Part shown: piece after piece, positions 21,813-29,264 of the stretch
How positions within the stretch are numbered: the stretch's first letter is position 1
How the letters are laid out: every line of letters begins with the position of its first letter
Source of the DNA: Rhodocyclales bacterium
GTDB taxonomy: Bacteria > Pseudomonadota > Gammaproteobacteria > Burkholderiales > Rhodocyclaceae
Length of the DNA: 64,000 bases
Direction: 5' to 3'
NCBI GenBank assembly: GCA_026399475.1
Contig: JAPLQY010000011.1
Span: forward strand, 62,001 to 126,000
Notes under the pieces: generated by a model
Told to the model about the DNA's origin: nothing
The model's input: only the letters and a program-made list of their open reading frames with translations
Database searches by the model: none
Made by a program: the position numbers and the translations under genes

Positions 21813-21818
21813 TATCAT
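21813..21818 (+). promoter_or_regulatory. Candidate -10 element 6 nt before the xthA start codon
   Basis: TATCAT is placed exactly 6 nt upstream of ATG 21825, so transcription would start at or next to the start codon. No Shine-Dalgarno fits in that space. The -35 is weak (TTGATT at 21786-21791, 21-bp spacing). Confidence 0.35.
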
Positions 21819-21824
21819 CGGCAC

Positions 21825-22601
21825 ATGAAAATCGCGACGTGGAACGTGAACTCCCTCAAGGTGCGCCTGCCGCATGTGCTCGACTGGCTGGCGGCGACTC
21901 AGGCGGACGTGCTCTGCCTGCAGGAGACCAAGATGGAGGACAAGGTATTCCCCTATGCCGAACTGGAAGTCGCCGGCTACCATGCTGCGCACAACGGGCA
22001 GAAGACCTATAACGGCGTCGCCATCCTGGCGCGCGGTACGCTGCACGACATCCGTTGCGACATCCCGGCCTTCGCCGATGAGCAAAAGCGCGTTCTGGCA
22101 GCCACGGTGAATGGTGTGCGCATCATCTGCGCCTACATGCCGAATGGTCAGGCGGTAGGTTCCGACAAGTATGAGTACAAGCTGCGCTGGCTGGCGGCGC
22201 TCGCCGATTACGTCCGCGAGGAACTGCAGCGCTGGCCGCAACTGGCCGTGCTCGGTGACTACAACATCGCGCCGGAAGACCGTGATGTGCACGACCCAGC
22301 CGCATGGAAGGACCAGATTCTGTGCAGCGAGCCGGAACGCGCGGCATTCCGGCGGTTTGTCGATCTTGGTCTGGTCGACGCATACCGCCTCTTTGAACAG
22401 CCGGCAAAGACCTACTCGTGGTGGGACTACCGGCAGATGGGTTTCCGGCTCAATCGCGGCCTGCGTATCGACCACATCCTGCTGTCGAAGCCGCTGGCTG
22501 CCGCATGCGATACCTGCGCCATCGACAAGGCGCCACGCAAGCTGGAGCGGCCTTCCGACCATGCGCCGGTGACGGCGACGCTGAAGGCTGTGCCGGCGTG
22601 A
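21825..22601 (+). CDS. xthA: Exodeoxyribonuclease III
   Basis: The 258-residue enzyme is the AP endonuclease/3'-exonuclease of base excision repair. The N-terminal MKIATWNVNSLKVRL, the metal ligand E34 in LQETK, GDYNIAPED and the C-terminal SDHAPV (Asp-His catalytic pair) are all present. The ATG at 21825 lacks a ribosome binding site and sits just after a -10-like hexamer, raising the possibility of a leaderless message. The stop overlaps a GTG start of the following Crp/Fnr gene (GTGA). Confidence 0.95.
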   Translation: MKIATWNVNSLKVRLPHVLDWLAATQADVLCLQETKMEDKVFPYAELEVAGYHAAHNGQKTYNGVAILARGTLHDIRCDIPAFADEQKRVLAATVNGVRIICAYMPNGQAVGSDKYEYKLRWLAALADYVREELQRWPQLAVLGDYNIAPEDRDVHDPAAWKDQILCSEPERAAFRRFVDLGLVDAYRLFEQPAKTYSWWDYRQMGFRLNRGLRIDHILLSKPLAAACDTCAIDKAPRKLERPSDHAPVTATLKAVPA

Positions 22602-23314
22602 AAACGAAGTTTCAGCGGAGGCTAACGTCGGCTTCATCGACGTTAAGCGAAGCGGCCGAAACTAAGGCCGAGGCGCTGGTCGCGCTTTACCCGGTACTGG
22701 CAAAACTACCAGGCGCGCTTTTGCGGCGCATTTGCGACACGATGCAAACGCTGTCGATTCCATCCGGAACGACGGTATTCGACGAGCGCCAGCCGTGCCA
22801 GGGGTTTCCTTTCGTCCTGGGCGGGGTGATCCGGGTCGCCAAGGTCAGCGCCGGTGGTCGCGAGCTCCCGCTCTACAGGGTGCTGGCGGGCGAGAGCTGC
22901 ATCATCACCTCGAGCTGTCTGCTCGGGCATGCCGACTACAACGCGCGCGGCGTCGCCGAGGGCGCGACGACCCTGGCCCTGCTACCGCGTGAATTGTTTG
23001 ACGAGATGCTGGGCGAACCGGCCTTTCGCGATTTCGTCTTCGCGCTGTTTGCCGAACGCATGGCGGAACTGATGCAACTGGTGGAAGAGGTGGCCTTTCG
23101 CAAACTCGACCACCGGCTGGCAGCGCTGCTGTTGGGCAAGGGCCGCGTGGTGTACGCCACCCACCAGCAATTGGCGGATGAACTGGGCAGCGTGCGCGAG
23201 ATGGTCAGCCGGCTGTTGAAGGGCTTTGCCGAGCAGGGACTGGTGCGGCTCGGCCGCGAGCAGGTGGAAGTGCTGGATCCCGCCGGCTTGCGCCGGGTCG
23301 CCTCTGTGACTTAG
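22598..23314 (+). CDS. Crp/Fnr-family transcriptional regulator
   Basis: The 238-residue protein has a cyclic-nucleotide-binding-type beta-roll (LSIPSGTTVFDERQPCQGFPFVLGG starts near residue 50) and a C-terminal winged helix with QQLADELGSVREMVSRLLKGF as recognition region. The N-terminal iron-sulfur cysteine cluster of Fnr is missing, although scattered cysteines (CQGF, CIITSSC) could sense redox. The start GTG 22598 overlaps the xthA stop, but the first 25 codons coincide with a two-hairpin repeat also found at 26880, so the true N-terminus is uncertain. The adjacent DUF2892 gene is a likely target. Confidence 0.82.
   Translation: MKTKFQRRLTSASSTLSEAAETKAEALVALYPVLAKLPGALLRRICDTMQTLSIPSGTTVFDERQPCQGFPFVLGGVIRVAKVSAGGRELPLYRVLAGESCIITSSCLLGHADYNARGVAEGATTLALLPRELFDEMLGEPAFRDFVFALFAERMAELMQLVEEVAFRKLDHRLAALLLGKGRVVYATHQQLADELGSVREMVSRLLKGFAEQGLVRLGREQVEVLDPAGLRRVASVT
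22609..22672 (+). repeat. Two-hairpin repeat, copy 1 (within the Crp/Fnr 5' end)
   Basis: The conserved frame TTTCAG...AGGCTAAC...GTTAAGCGA...GGCCG...CTAA is shared with 26880-26942. Stem 1 is TAACGTCG (22623-22630) with CGACGTTA (22638-22645); stem 2 is CGGCC with GGCCG. The variable stem bases differ from copy 2 but remain paired, which indicates selection on structure or a hairpin-type mobile repeat. Confidence 0.65.
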
Positions 23315-23383
23315 GTTACAGTCAGGCGCGGGCAAGGATGGTGTAATGCATCCCTTGTTGCACAACCCCAAAAGGAGAACACC

Positions 23384-23578
23384 ATGAAACTGAATGTCGG
23401 CGGCGTCGACCGCGTAGTGCGCATTGTTGCAGGTCTGGGACTGGTTGGCTGGGCTGCGATGGGCGGCCCGGTGTGGGCGTGGATCGGCGTGGTTCCGCTG
23501 GCTACCGGGGCGATCGGCTGGTGCCCGCCTTACGCGATTTTCGGTTTCAACACCTGTGCGATGAAGAAGCCGGGCTGA
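23384..23578 (+). CDS. DUF2892 (YgaP-like) small inner-membrane protein
   Basis: The 64-residue protein shows the DUF2892 pattern: an amphipathic start NVGGVDRVVRIVAG, two hydrophobic helices, and the C-terminal GWCPPYAIFGFNTC with two cysteines. AAAAGGAG lies upstream of ATG 23384. In YgaP this domain follows a rhodanese domain; here it stands alone, 69 bp after a Crp/Fnr-type regulator, a pairing seen in relatives and consistent with sulfur or redox stress control. Function is not established. Confidence 0.8.
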   Translation: MKLNVGGVDRVVRIVAGLGLVGWAAMGGPVWAWIGVVPLATGAIGWCPPYAIFGFNTCAMKKPG

Positions 23579-23627
23579 GTCGCCTGGCGGTTTGGCGACA
23601 GGCATCAGGTCCTGTCGCAGACCGCTT

Positions 23628-24632
23628 TTAGAACTCGATCCCGAGGTTGATGGAATCGAAGGTCTGGCCGCCGCCGCTGCTCGCTGCGGTGAAGAATTCC
23701 TCGCTGCGCCGCACCCGCGTCAGGGAAATGCGGGCGTTGTCGATGCGCAGGCTGAGGCCGGCACTGATATCGTAGACGTGCGCACGCCGCCGCACGCCGG
23801 GGCTGTCCCGGAATACCGTGCCGTCGAGGAAAATGTTGTGGGTGATGAGCCGGTGATCGAGTCCGGCGAAGGCATACCATTCCATGCCGTGCGAGCGTCC
23901 CGGCTCGATGTCGCGGCGCATGTTCTGCAGCATCGCGCCCCCCGGCTCGATGGTGTCCGGCCCGAAACCCGTCATATGCTGTCCCAGGCGCAGGATGCCG
24001 CCGCCACGGGCCAGCGTCATCACGGTGCCCAGCGTTGCGCCGCCGTGCGGAATCAGTTCCAGATCGACGCTTGCTCCGCGGCCGAGGACATGTTTGCTCT
24101 TGGACAGATAGGAGACAAGAAAAGCCGGCTCATTGGGGATCTGGTTCTGCCAACCCATGGGTTGCGGGGCTCCGATCAGTCTGTGCCAGCCGGCCTGGAC
24201 GTCCCTGCCCAGCGCTGAGGGACCGACCAGTCCGAGGTCGATTTCCACCGTGTCGAGACGGTTCTCCTTGGCCCGCTGCGCCACGCCGCCGAGATAGAGC
24301 CAGGCAGCCCAGGGGCGGTCGAGCGGCTGCGGCTGGCTGACCTTGATCGACTTCGGCGTGTACAGGTTCTGGCCAAGAAAAAGGCCGAGATGGATTGCGT
24401 TGCCGCCTTCCGGCGCCAATTGCTTGAGCAGTTCCGTGGCAGGTAACTGGAGCATGCCAAACGGAGCGCCGCCGCCGAGCTTGATGCCGTTGGTGTAGTA
24501 GCGGTCGGTGCGTGCCAGCAGGTCGTTTTCGACGAACAGTTGAAATTCGCTGCCTTCGGGAGGGCGCAACTGGGCGCGGCCAAGCGGCGCAAAAACTGCA
24601 AGCAGGGTGAGCAGAACGATGAAGCGGATCAT
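23628..24632 (-). CDS. LpxR-family outer-membrane lipid A deacylase-like protein (DUF2219)
   Basis: The 334-residue protein begins with a signal peptide (MIRFIVLLTLLAVFAPLGRAQ) and shows LpxR features: ENDLLARTDRYYTNGIKLG, GRDVQAGWHRLIGAPQPMGW containing the conserved His, and a C-terminal Phe typical of beta-barrels. LpxR removes the 3'-acyloxyacyl chain of lipid A at the outer membrane. I place the start at ATG 24632 for the signal peptide; a GTG at 24677 overlapping the upstream stop is possible. It is last in the baiN-like/lpxR-like pair. Activity is inferred from family only. Confidence 0.8.
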   Translation of the reverse strand: MIRFIVLLTLLAVFAPLGRAQLRPPEGSEFQLFVENDLLARTDRYYTNGIKLGGGAPFGMLQLPATELLKQLAPEGGNAIHLGLFLGQNLYTPKSIKVSQPQPLDRPWAAWLYLGGVAQRAKENRLDTVEIDLGLVGPSALGRDVQAGWHRLIGAPQPMGWQNQIPNEPAFLVSYLSKSKHVLGRGASVDLELIPHGGATLGTVMTLARGGGILRLGQHMTGFGPDTIEPGGAMLQNMRRDIEPGRSHGMEWYAFAGLDHRLITHNIFLDGTVFRDSPGVRRRAHVYDISAGLSLRIDNARISLTRVRRSEEFFTAASSGGGQTFDSINLGIEF

Positions 24633-24673
24633 CAGGGGCAAGCTCGACGATGCGGTGTCGAAAGGGCTGATTA

Positions 24674-25915
24674 TCACGCGCCTTTTGCTTCACCGAGCCA
24701 GCGCAACATGCCGCGCCCCGCGGCGCGGCCACTGGCAAGGCAGGCGGTGAGCAGATAGCCACCGGTCGGGGCTTCCCAGTCCAGCATTTCGCCGGTGCAG
24801 AAGACACCTGGCAGCGTTTTCAGCATCAGGTTTTCGTCCAGTGCGGCGAAGTCAACGCCGCCTGCGCTGCTGATGGCCTCGTCGAGCGGACGCGGCGAGA
24901 CCAGGCGCAGCGGAAGCGACTTGATGATGGCGGCGAGCCTTGCCGGAGTGGCCAGATCAGTCGCTGCGGCGCATTCGCGCAGCAGCGCCGCCTTGACGCC
25001 GTCGATGCCGGCGCGGCGGCGCAGATGATTGGAGAGCGAATCGCGGCCGCGCGGGTGCGCCAGATCATCCGTCAGGCGCTGCAGGTTGCGTCCGGGCGCG
25101 AGGTCGAGATGCAGGGTGGCGCTGCCCGTGGCCTCGATGCAATCACGCAACGCAGCGGAGAATGCATAGATCAGGCTGCCTTCGACGCCATGCGCGGTGA
25201 TGAGGAATTCGCCATCGCGCTTTAGCCGCGCGCCATCCGGTGCAACAAATGCGGCGCTGGTCGCCTTGACCGGTTTGCCGGCAAAGCGCTGCCGCAAATG
25301 TTCGCTCCAGGGCACGTTGAAGCCGCAATTGGCAGGGCGCAGGGCCTGCACCCCTACGCCGCGCGCCACCAGCAGCGGCACCCATGCACCGTCCGAACCC
25401 AGCCGCGCCCAACTGCCCCCGCCCAGTGCCAGTACCGCGGCATCGACTTCCACGTCCACCACGCCGGCCGGGGTGGCGAAGCGCAGCGCGCGTCCATCTT
25501 CATCCCAGCCACACCAGCGATGGCGTGCATGGAAAACCACGCCGGCGGCGCGCAGCCTGTGCAGCCAGGCTCGCAGGAGGGGCGCGGCCTTCATTTCCTG
25601 CGGAAACACGCGGCCCGAACTGCCGACGAAGGTTTCGATGCCCAACTCTCGCGCCCAGATGCGCAGTTGCTCCGGGCCGAAATTGGCCAGCCAGTGGCTG
25701 ATCTCCCCGTGCCGGGCGCCGTAGCGGGAGAGAAAGCGATCGGGTGCTTCCGAGTGGGTCAGATTGAGCCCGCCGCGACCGGCCAGCAGGAACTTGCGAC
25801 CGACCGAAGGCATGGCGTCGAATACCTCGACGCGCATGCCTGCGGCACTCAATACTTCAGCCGCCATCAGGCCGGCCGGGCCGCCGCCAACGACGGCAAT
25901 CCGCTTAACGCTCAT
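24674..25915 (-). CDS. BaiN/YhiN-like NAD(P)/FAD-dependent flavoprotein (TIGR03862 type)
   Basis: The 413-residue protein opens with an FAD-binding GGGPAGLMAAE motif and the family hallmark VGRKFLLAGRGGLNLTHSE, and ends with FCTGEMLDWEAPTGGYLLTACLASG. These place it in the HI0933/PP4765 flavoprotein family, whose substrate is unknown outside BaiN bile-acid reduction. The start is ATG 25915; an upstream in-frame start at 25948 would be encoded by a dispersed 150-bp repeat and is rejected. rsmA lies upstream on the same strand, separated by that repeat. Confidence 0.85.
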   Translation of the reverse strand: MSVKRIAVVGGGPAGLMAAEVLSAAGMRVEVFDAMPSVGRKFLLAGRGGLNLTHSEAPDRFLSRYGARHGEISHWLANFGPEQLRIWARELGIETFVGSSGRVFPQEMKAAPLLRAWLHRLRAAGVVFHARHRWCGWDEDGRALRFATPAGVVDVEVDAAVLALGGGSWARLGSDGAWVPLLVARGVGVQALRPANCGFNVPWSEHLRQRFAGKPVKATSAAFVAPDGARLKRDGEFLITAHGVEGSLIYAFSAALRDCIEATGSATLHLDLAPGRNLQRLTDDLAHPRGRDSLSNHLRRRAGIDGVKAALLRECAAATDLATPARLAAIIKSLPLRLVSPRPLDEAISSAGGVDFAALDENLMLKTLPGVFCTGEMLDWEAPTGGYLLTACLASGRAAGRGMLRWLGEAKGA

Positions 25916-26054
25916 GACACCGAGCGCCACCCGCAGAAAATGGAACACGCGAAAGGCCGATTAATTGCCCGCCCCCCGTCCCCCCTCGCGGGGGGTTGCC
26001 AATCGGCGCGCTGCGCGCGTTCATCACAAAGGGCCCCGAACAAGGAGTTTCACG
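25905..26054 (+). repeat. 150-bp dispersed intergenic repeat, copy A
   Basis: This stretch aligns without gaps over 150 positions to 37912-38061, with roughly 28 mismatches by eye (about four in five identical). It begins TTAACGCTCATG, contains a C6/G6 hairpin (CCCCCC-TCGC-GGGGGG) and a CGGCGCGCTGCGCGCG block, and ends TTTCACG. It lies between rsmA and the baiN-like gene and overlaps the latter's start codon. Confidence 0.75.
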
Positions 26055-26061
26055 GGGAATG

Positions 26062-26865
26062 TTAGCGGCGGGCAAGGTCGGCCAATGAATTGGCGAGGCG
26101 CACGTAGTCGGCTACGGCGATGTCTTCGGCGCGCGCCGTGGGTGTGATGCCCAGCGCGGCGAGATCGGCCTCGCTGACGAATTCGCGCAGGGTGTTGCGC
26201 AGCATCTTGCGCCGCTGCGAGAACGCAGCGGTCACCACTCGAGCGAACAGCAGGTGGTCTTTCGCCACTTCGTCAGCGCCGTTGGTCTTCGGAATCATGC
26301 GTACGATGGCTGAGTCGACTTTGGGCGCCGGATTGAAGGCACCCGGGGGGACGATGAACATCCGCTCCATGTGGTAGTGATATTGCAGCATCACCGAGAG
26401 GCGGCCGAAGTCCTTGCTGCCCGGCCCGGCCACCATGCGATCCACTACTTCCTTCTGCAGCATGAAGTGCATGTCGTGGACCAGCGGTGCGAAGGCCACC
26501 AGATGGAACAGCAGCGGGCTGGAAATGTTGTAGGGCAGGTTGCCGACGATCTTCAGCGGCCCCTGGGCCTTCAGCGCGCCGAAATCGAATTCGAGTGCAT
26601 CGCCTTCGTGGATGGTCAGCTGCTCGGCAGGAAAGCGCTTGCGCAGTCTTGCGATCAGGTCGCGGTCGATCTCGACCACGTGCAGGTGATCGATGCGTTC
26701 CAGCAGCGGGTCGGTGATGGCGCCCAGCCCGGGTCCGATTTCCACCACCGTATCACCGGCCCGCGGTCCGATCGCGTCCACGATCCTGTGAATGATTCCG
26801 GGCGAGACGAGGAAGTTCTGGCCAAAACGACGGCGGGTGCTGTGCCCCTCAACCTGCTTCCCCAC
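26062..26865 (-). CDS. rsmA: 16S rRNA dimethyladenosine transferase
   Basis: The 267-residue SAM-dependent enzyme (KsgA) dimethylates the two adjacent adenosines at the 3' end of 16S rRNA. The N-terminal RRRFGQNFL, glycine-rich [11 protein letters not shown] (from residue 41) and motif IV NLPY (residues 109-112) are complete. The start is GTG 26865. It follows pdxA in the classical lptD-surA-pdxA-rsmA order, but 130 bp containing a two-hairpin repeat separates it from pdxA. Confidence 0.95.
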   Translation of the reverse strand: MGKQVEGHSTRRRFGQNFLVSPGIIHRIVDAIGPRAGDTVVEIGPGLGAITDPLLERIDHLHVVEIDRDLIARLRKRFPAEQLTIHEGDALEFDFGALKAQGPLKIVGNLPYNISSPLLFHLVAFAPLVHDMHFMLQKEVVDRMVAGPGSKDFGRLSVMLQYHYHMERMFIVPPGAFNPAPKVDSAIVRMIPKTNGADEVAKDHLLFARVVTAAFSQRRKMLRNTLREFVSEADLAALGITPTARAEDIAVADYVRLANSLADLARR

Positions 26866-26879
26866 GCTAATCCGCCCTC

Positions 26880-26942
26880 GTTTCAGAGAAGGCTAACCTG
26901 CGCAGCAGGTTAAGCGAGCTTCGCGAGCGGCCGTAGCTAAAC
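26880..26942 (+). repeat. Two-hairpin repeat, copy 2 (pdxA-rsmA intergenic)
   Basis: Same frame as 22609-22672: TTTCAG, AGGCTAAC, GTTAAGCGA, GCGGCCG, CTAA. Stem 1 here is TAACCTGC (26894-26901) with GCAGGTTA (26905-26912); stem 2 is GCGG with CCGC. It lies about 15 bp upstream of the rsmA start codon, on the antisense strand relative to that gene. Confidence 0.65.
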
Positions 26943-26995
26943 CGCTTGCGTGCAACGTGGCCTTCGTGTTGCTTCATGCGAGGCGAGGGTGCATC

Positions 26996-27976
26996 TCAGC
27001 CGGCCCGGCGTGATGCCATGTCGATGGCCGCGTCGATGGCGGCGAAAAGACTGGTGGGCGAAGCCCTGCCCGTGCCGGCAAGATCGAGCGCCGTGCCGTG
27101 ATCGACCGAGGTGCGGATGATCGGCAGGCCGAGCGTGACGTTGATGCCTTCGTCAAACGCCGCATATTTGAGCACGGCGAGGCCCTGATCGTGATACATC
27201 GCCAGTTGCGCGTCGGAACCTGCGAGGACGTTCCTTGTGAACAGCGTGTCCGCAGGCAGCGGACCAATCAAGTCCATGTTTTCGCCGCGCAGCTTCTCCA
27301 GCACCGGGGTGATGACTTCGATTTCCTCGCGGCCCATGTGCCCCCCTTCACCGGCATGGGGGTTGAGCCCGGCGATGAGGATGCGGGGTCGGGCAATGCC
27401 GAACTTGGCCTGCAGGTCGGCATGGAGGATGCGGATAGTGGTTTCCAGATCGCTGCGGGTGATGGCCGCCGGGACGTCCTTCAGCGGCAGATGCGTGGTG
27501 GCGAGCGCGACGCGCAAGCCGGCTCCCGCAAGCATCATCACGACGCGCGGCGTGTCCGTGTGGTCGGCCAGGTACTCGGTGTGACCGCTGAAGGCAATGC
27601 CGGCATCATTGATGACGCCCTTGTGCACCGGTGCGGTGACCATCGCCACAAATTCGCCGTAGTGGCAACCCGCGAGCGCGGCATCGAGCAGTCGCAGCAC
27701 GTAATGCGCGTTGTCCGGGTCGAGACGTCCGCTGGTGCAGGGCGCAGTAAGCGGAATGTGGCGGATCTCTATGGCGTCGGCATCCAGCCCGATGGCGCGG
27801 GCTCGTTGTGCCATGAGCTGACGATCGCCGAAAATGACCAGACGTGCGGGCCACGTCCGCTCGGACAGCCGCAGGCAGATATCCGGTCCGATACCGGCGG
27901 GTTCGCCGGAGGTGACGGCGATCACCGGCGGTGCGGAACTGTCTCCGCTAGCGCTCGTCGACGCGGTATTCGACAT
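26996..27976 (-). CDS. pdxA: 4-hydroxythreonine-4-phosphate dehydrogenase
   Basis: The 326-residue metal- and NAD-dependent enzyme acts in pyridoxal phosphate synthesis. [13 protein letters not shown], the zinc-ligand segments [12 protein letters not shown] and [12 protein letters not shown], and [12 protein letters not shown] are present. ATG 27976 is chosen, overlapping the 3' end of surA by 29 bp; a much longer upstream frame has no family similarity. Gene order surA-pdxA-rsmA is conserved across proteobacteria. Confidence 0.94.
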   Translation of the reverse strand: MSNTASTSASGDSSAPPVIAVTSGEPAGIGPDICLRLSERTWPARLVIFGDRQLMAQRARAIGLDADAIEIRHIPLTAPCTSGRLDPDNAHYVLRLLDAALAGCHYGEFVAMVTAPVHKGVINDAGIAFSGHTEYLADHTDTPRVVMMLAGAGLRVALATTHLPLKDVPAAITRSDLETTIRILHADLQAKFGIARPRILIAGLNPHAGEGGHMGREEIEVITPVLEKLRGENMDLIGPLPADTLFTRNVLAGSDAQLAMYHDQGLAVLKYAAFDEGINVTLGLPIIRTSVDHGTALDLAGTGRASPTSLFAAIDAAIDMASRRAG

Positions 27977-29264
27977 AGGCGCGGTCGCGCATTTGCCGGA
28001 TCCAGTCCTGATACGCTTCGTCGGACTTGCGCTCGCGCAACACCTGGCGCGCGGCGAGACGTTGGCGTTCGGCAGTGGCATCTTCCGTACGGCGTTCCAG
28101 CACCTGTATCAGGTGGAAGCCGAAAGGGGATTGCACCGGCTCGCTGGTCTGGTTGATCTTGAGGGCGTCCATCGCCTTCTCGAAATCGGGAACCGTGTCG
28201 CCCTGATACAGCCAGCCAAGATCGCCACCCTTGGCGGCGGAAAGATCGTTCGAATTCAGGCGCGCCAGTTCGGCAAAATCGGCGCCATTATCGAGCCGCT
28301 CCTTGAGTGCGACCAGCTTGCGCTTCGCCTCGGCTTCAGAAACGAGTTCATTGACCTTGATCAGGATATGACGGGCGCGCGTCTGCTTCAGCGCCACCAC
28401 CGGTTTGGCGCCGCCATCGCCCTTCTTGTCTATCAGCTTGACGATGTGGAAGCCGGCCGGACTGCGCAGGATATCGCTGACTTCGCCGGTCTTCAGCTTT
28501 TTTACGGCTTCGGCATAGAGCGCCGGCAGGCGATCAAGCGGGCGCGTGCCCATCGCCCCGCCAGAGAGCCCGTCGGGCGCGTCGGAATAACTGGCGGCCA
28601 CTTTGGCAAAGTTTTCGCCGCGACGAATCTGGTCGAGCGCGGCTTGTGCCCGAGCGCCGATGCGCATCAGCTGGTCGGGCGATGCCTGTTCCGGCACACT
28701 GATTACAATGTGCGCCGTCTGGACTTCGATATTGCCGATGTTGCTGCCCTGTTCGGGGTTGGCAAGGTAGTTGTCGATCTCGCCATCGGATACGACAAGG
28801 CGGCTTTCCACTTCGCGCTCGCGCAGACGCGACAGCACGATCTCCTCGCGTATTTCTTCACGGAACTTGGCCCAGGGAATGCCGTCCTTCTCGAGCGCGG
28901 TGCGGAAATCCGCCAGCGAGAGGCGGTTGCCCTCGGCGATTCGGCGCATGGCGACATCGAGTTCAATGTCGGAAATTCGCAGGCCGGTTTCCTTGGCAAA
29001 CTGCAATTGCACGCGATCGGAAATCATGCGTTCGAGAAGCTGGCGTCCAAGCACCTCGCGCGGCGGCAGTTGCACGTTCTGTCCGCGCAGCTGGCGTTCC
29101 ACCGTAGCCATGCGGGCGTACAGTTCATATCCGGTAATGGCCTCGTCGTTCACGATGGCCACAATGCGGTCCACCTCCACCGGCTGGGCGCGCTTCGTCT
29201 GGCCGTACGCCGGGACAAAGGAGAGGATGGAGAGCAGGCAGAGCAGCAGTAGTCGGACAATCAT
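27948..29264 (-). CDS. surA: Periplasmic chaperone/peptidyl-prolyl isomerase SurA
   Basis: The 438-residue precursor has a signal peptide ([20 protein letters not shown]) cleaved before QTKRAQ, an N-terminal chaperone domain beginning [18 protein letters not shown], and two parvulin domains (about residues 180-280 and 290-390). SurA escorts beta-barrel proteins such as LptD to the BAM complex. Its ATG overlaps the lptD stop (ATGA), consistent with coordinated expression of chaperone and client. Confidence 0.95.
   Translation of the reverse strand: MIVRLLLLCLLSILSFVPAYGQTKRAQPVEVDRIVAIVNDEAITGYELYARMATVERQLRGQNVQLPPREVLGRQLLERMISDRVQLQFAKETGLRISDIELDVAMRRIAEGNRLSLADFRTALEKDGIPWAKFREEIREEIVLSRLREREVESRLVVSDGEIDNYLANPEQGSNIGNIEVQTAHIVISVPEQASPDQLMRIGARAQAALDQIRRGENFAKVAASYSDAPDGLSGGAMGTRPLDRLPALYAEAVKKLKTGEVSDILRSPAGFHIVKLIDKKGDGGAKPVVALKQTRARHILIKVNELVSEAEAKRKLVALKERLDNGADFAELARLNSNDLSAAKGGDLGWLYQGDTVPDFEKAMDALKINQTSEPVQSPFGFHLIQVLERRTEDATAERQRLAARQVLRERKSDEAYQDWIRQMRDRAYVEYRVDER

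Noticed and set aside
25948-25950. Upstream start for the baiN-like flavoprotein
   Set aside because: The extra codons are part of the 150-bp dispersed repeat; the FAD motif begins right after ATG 25915.
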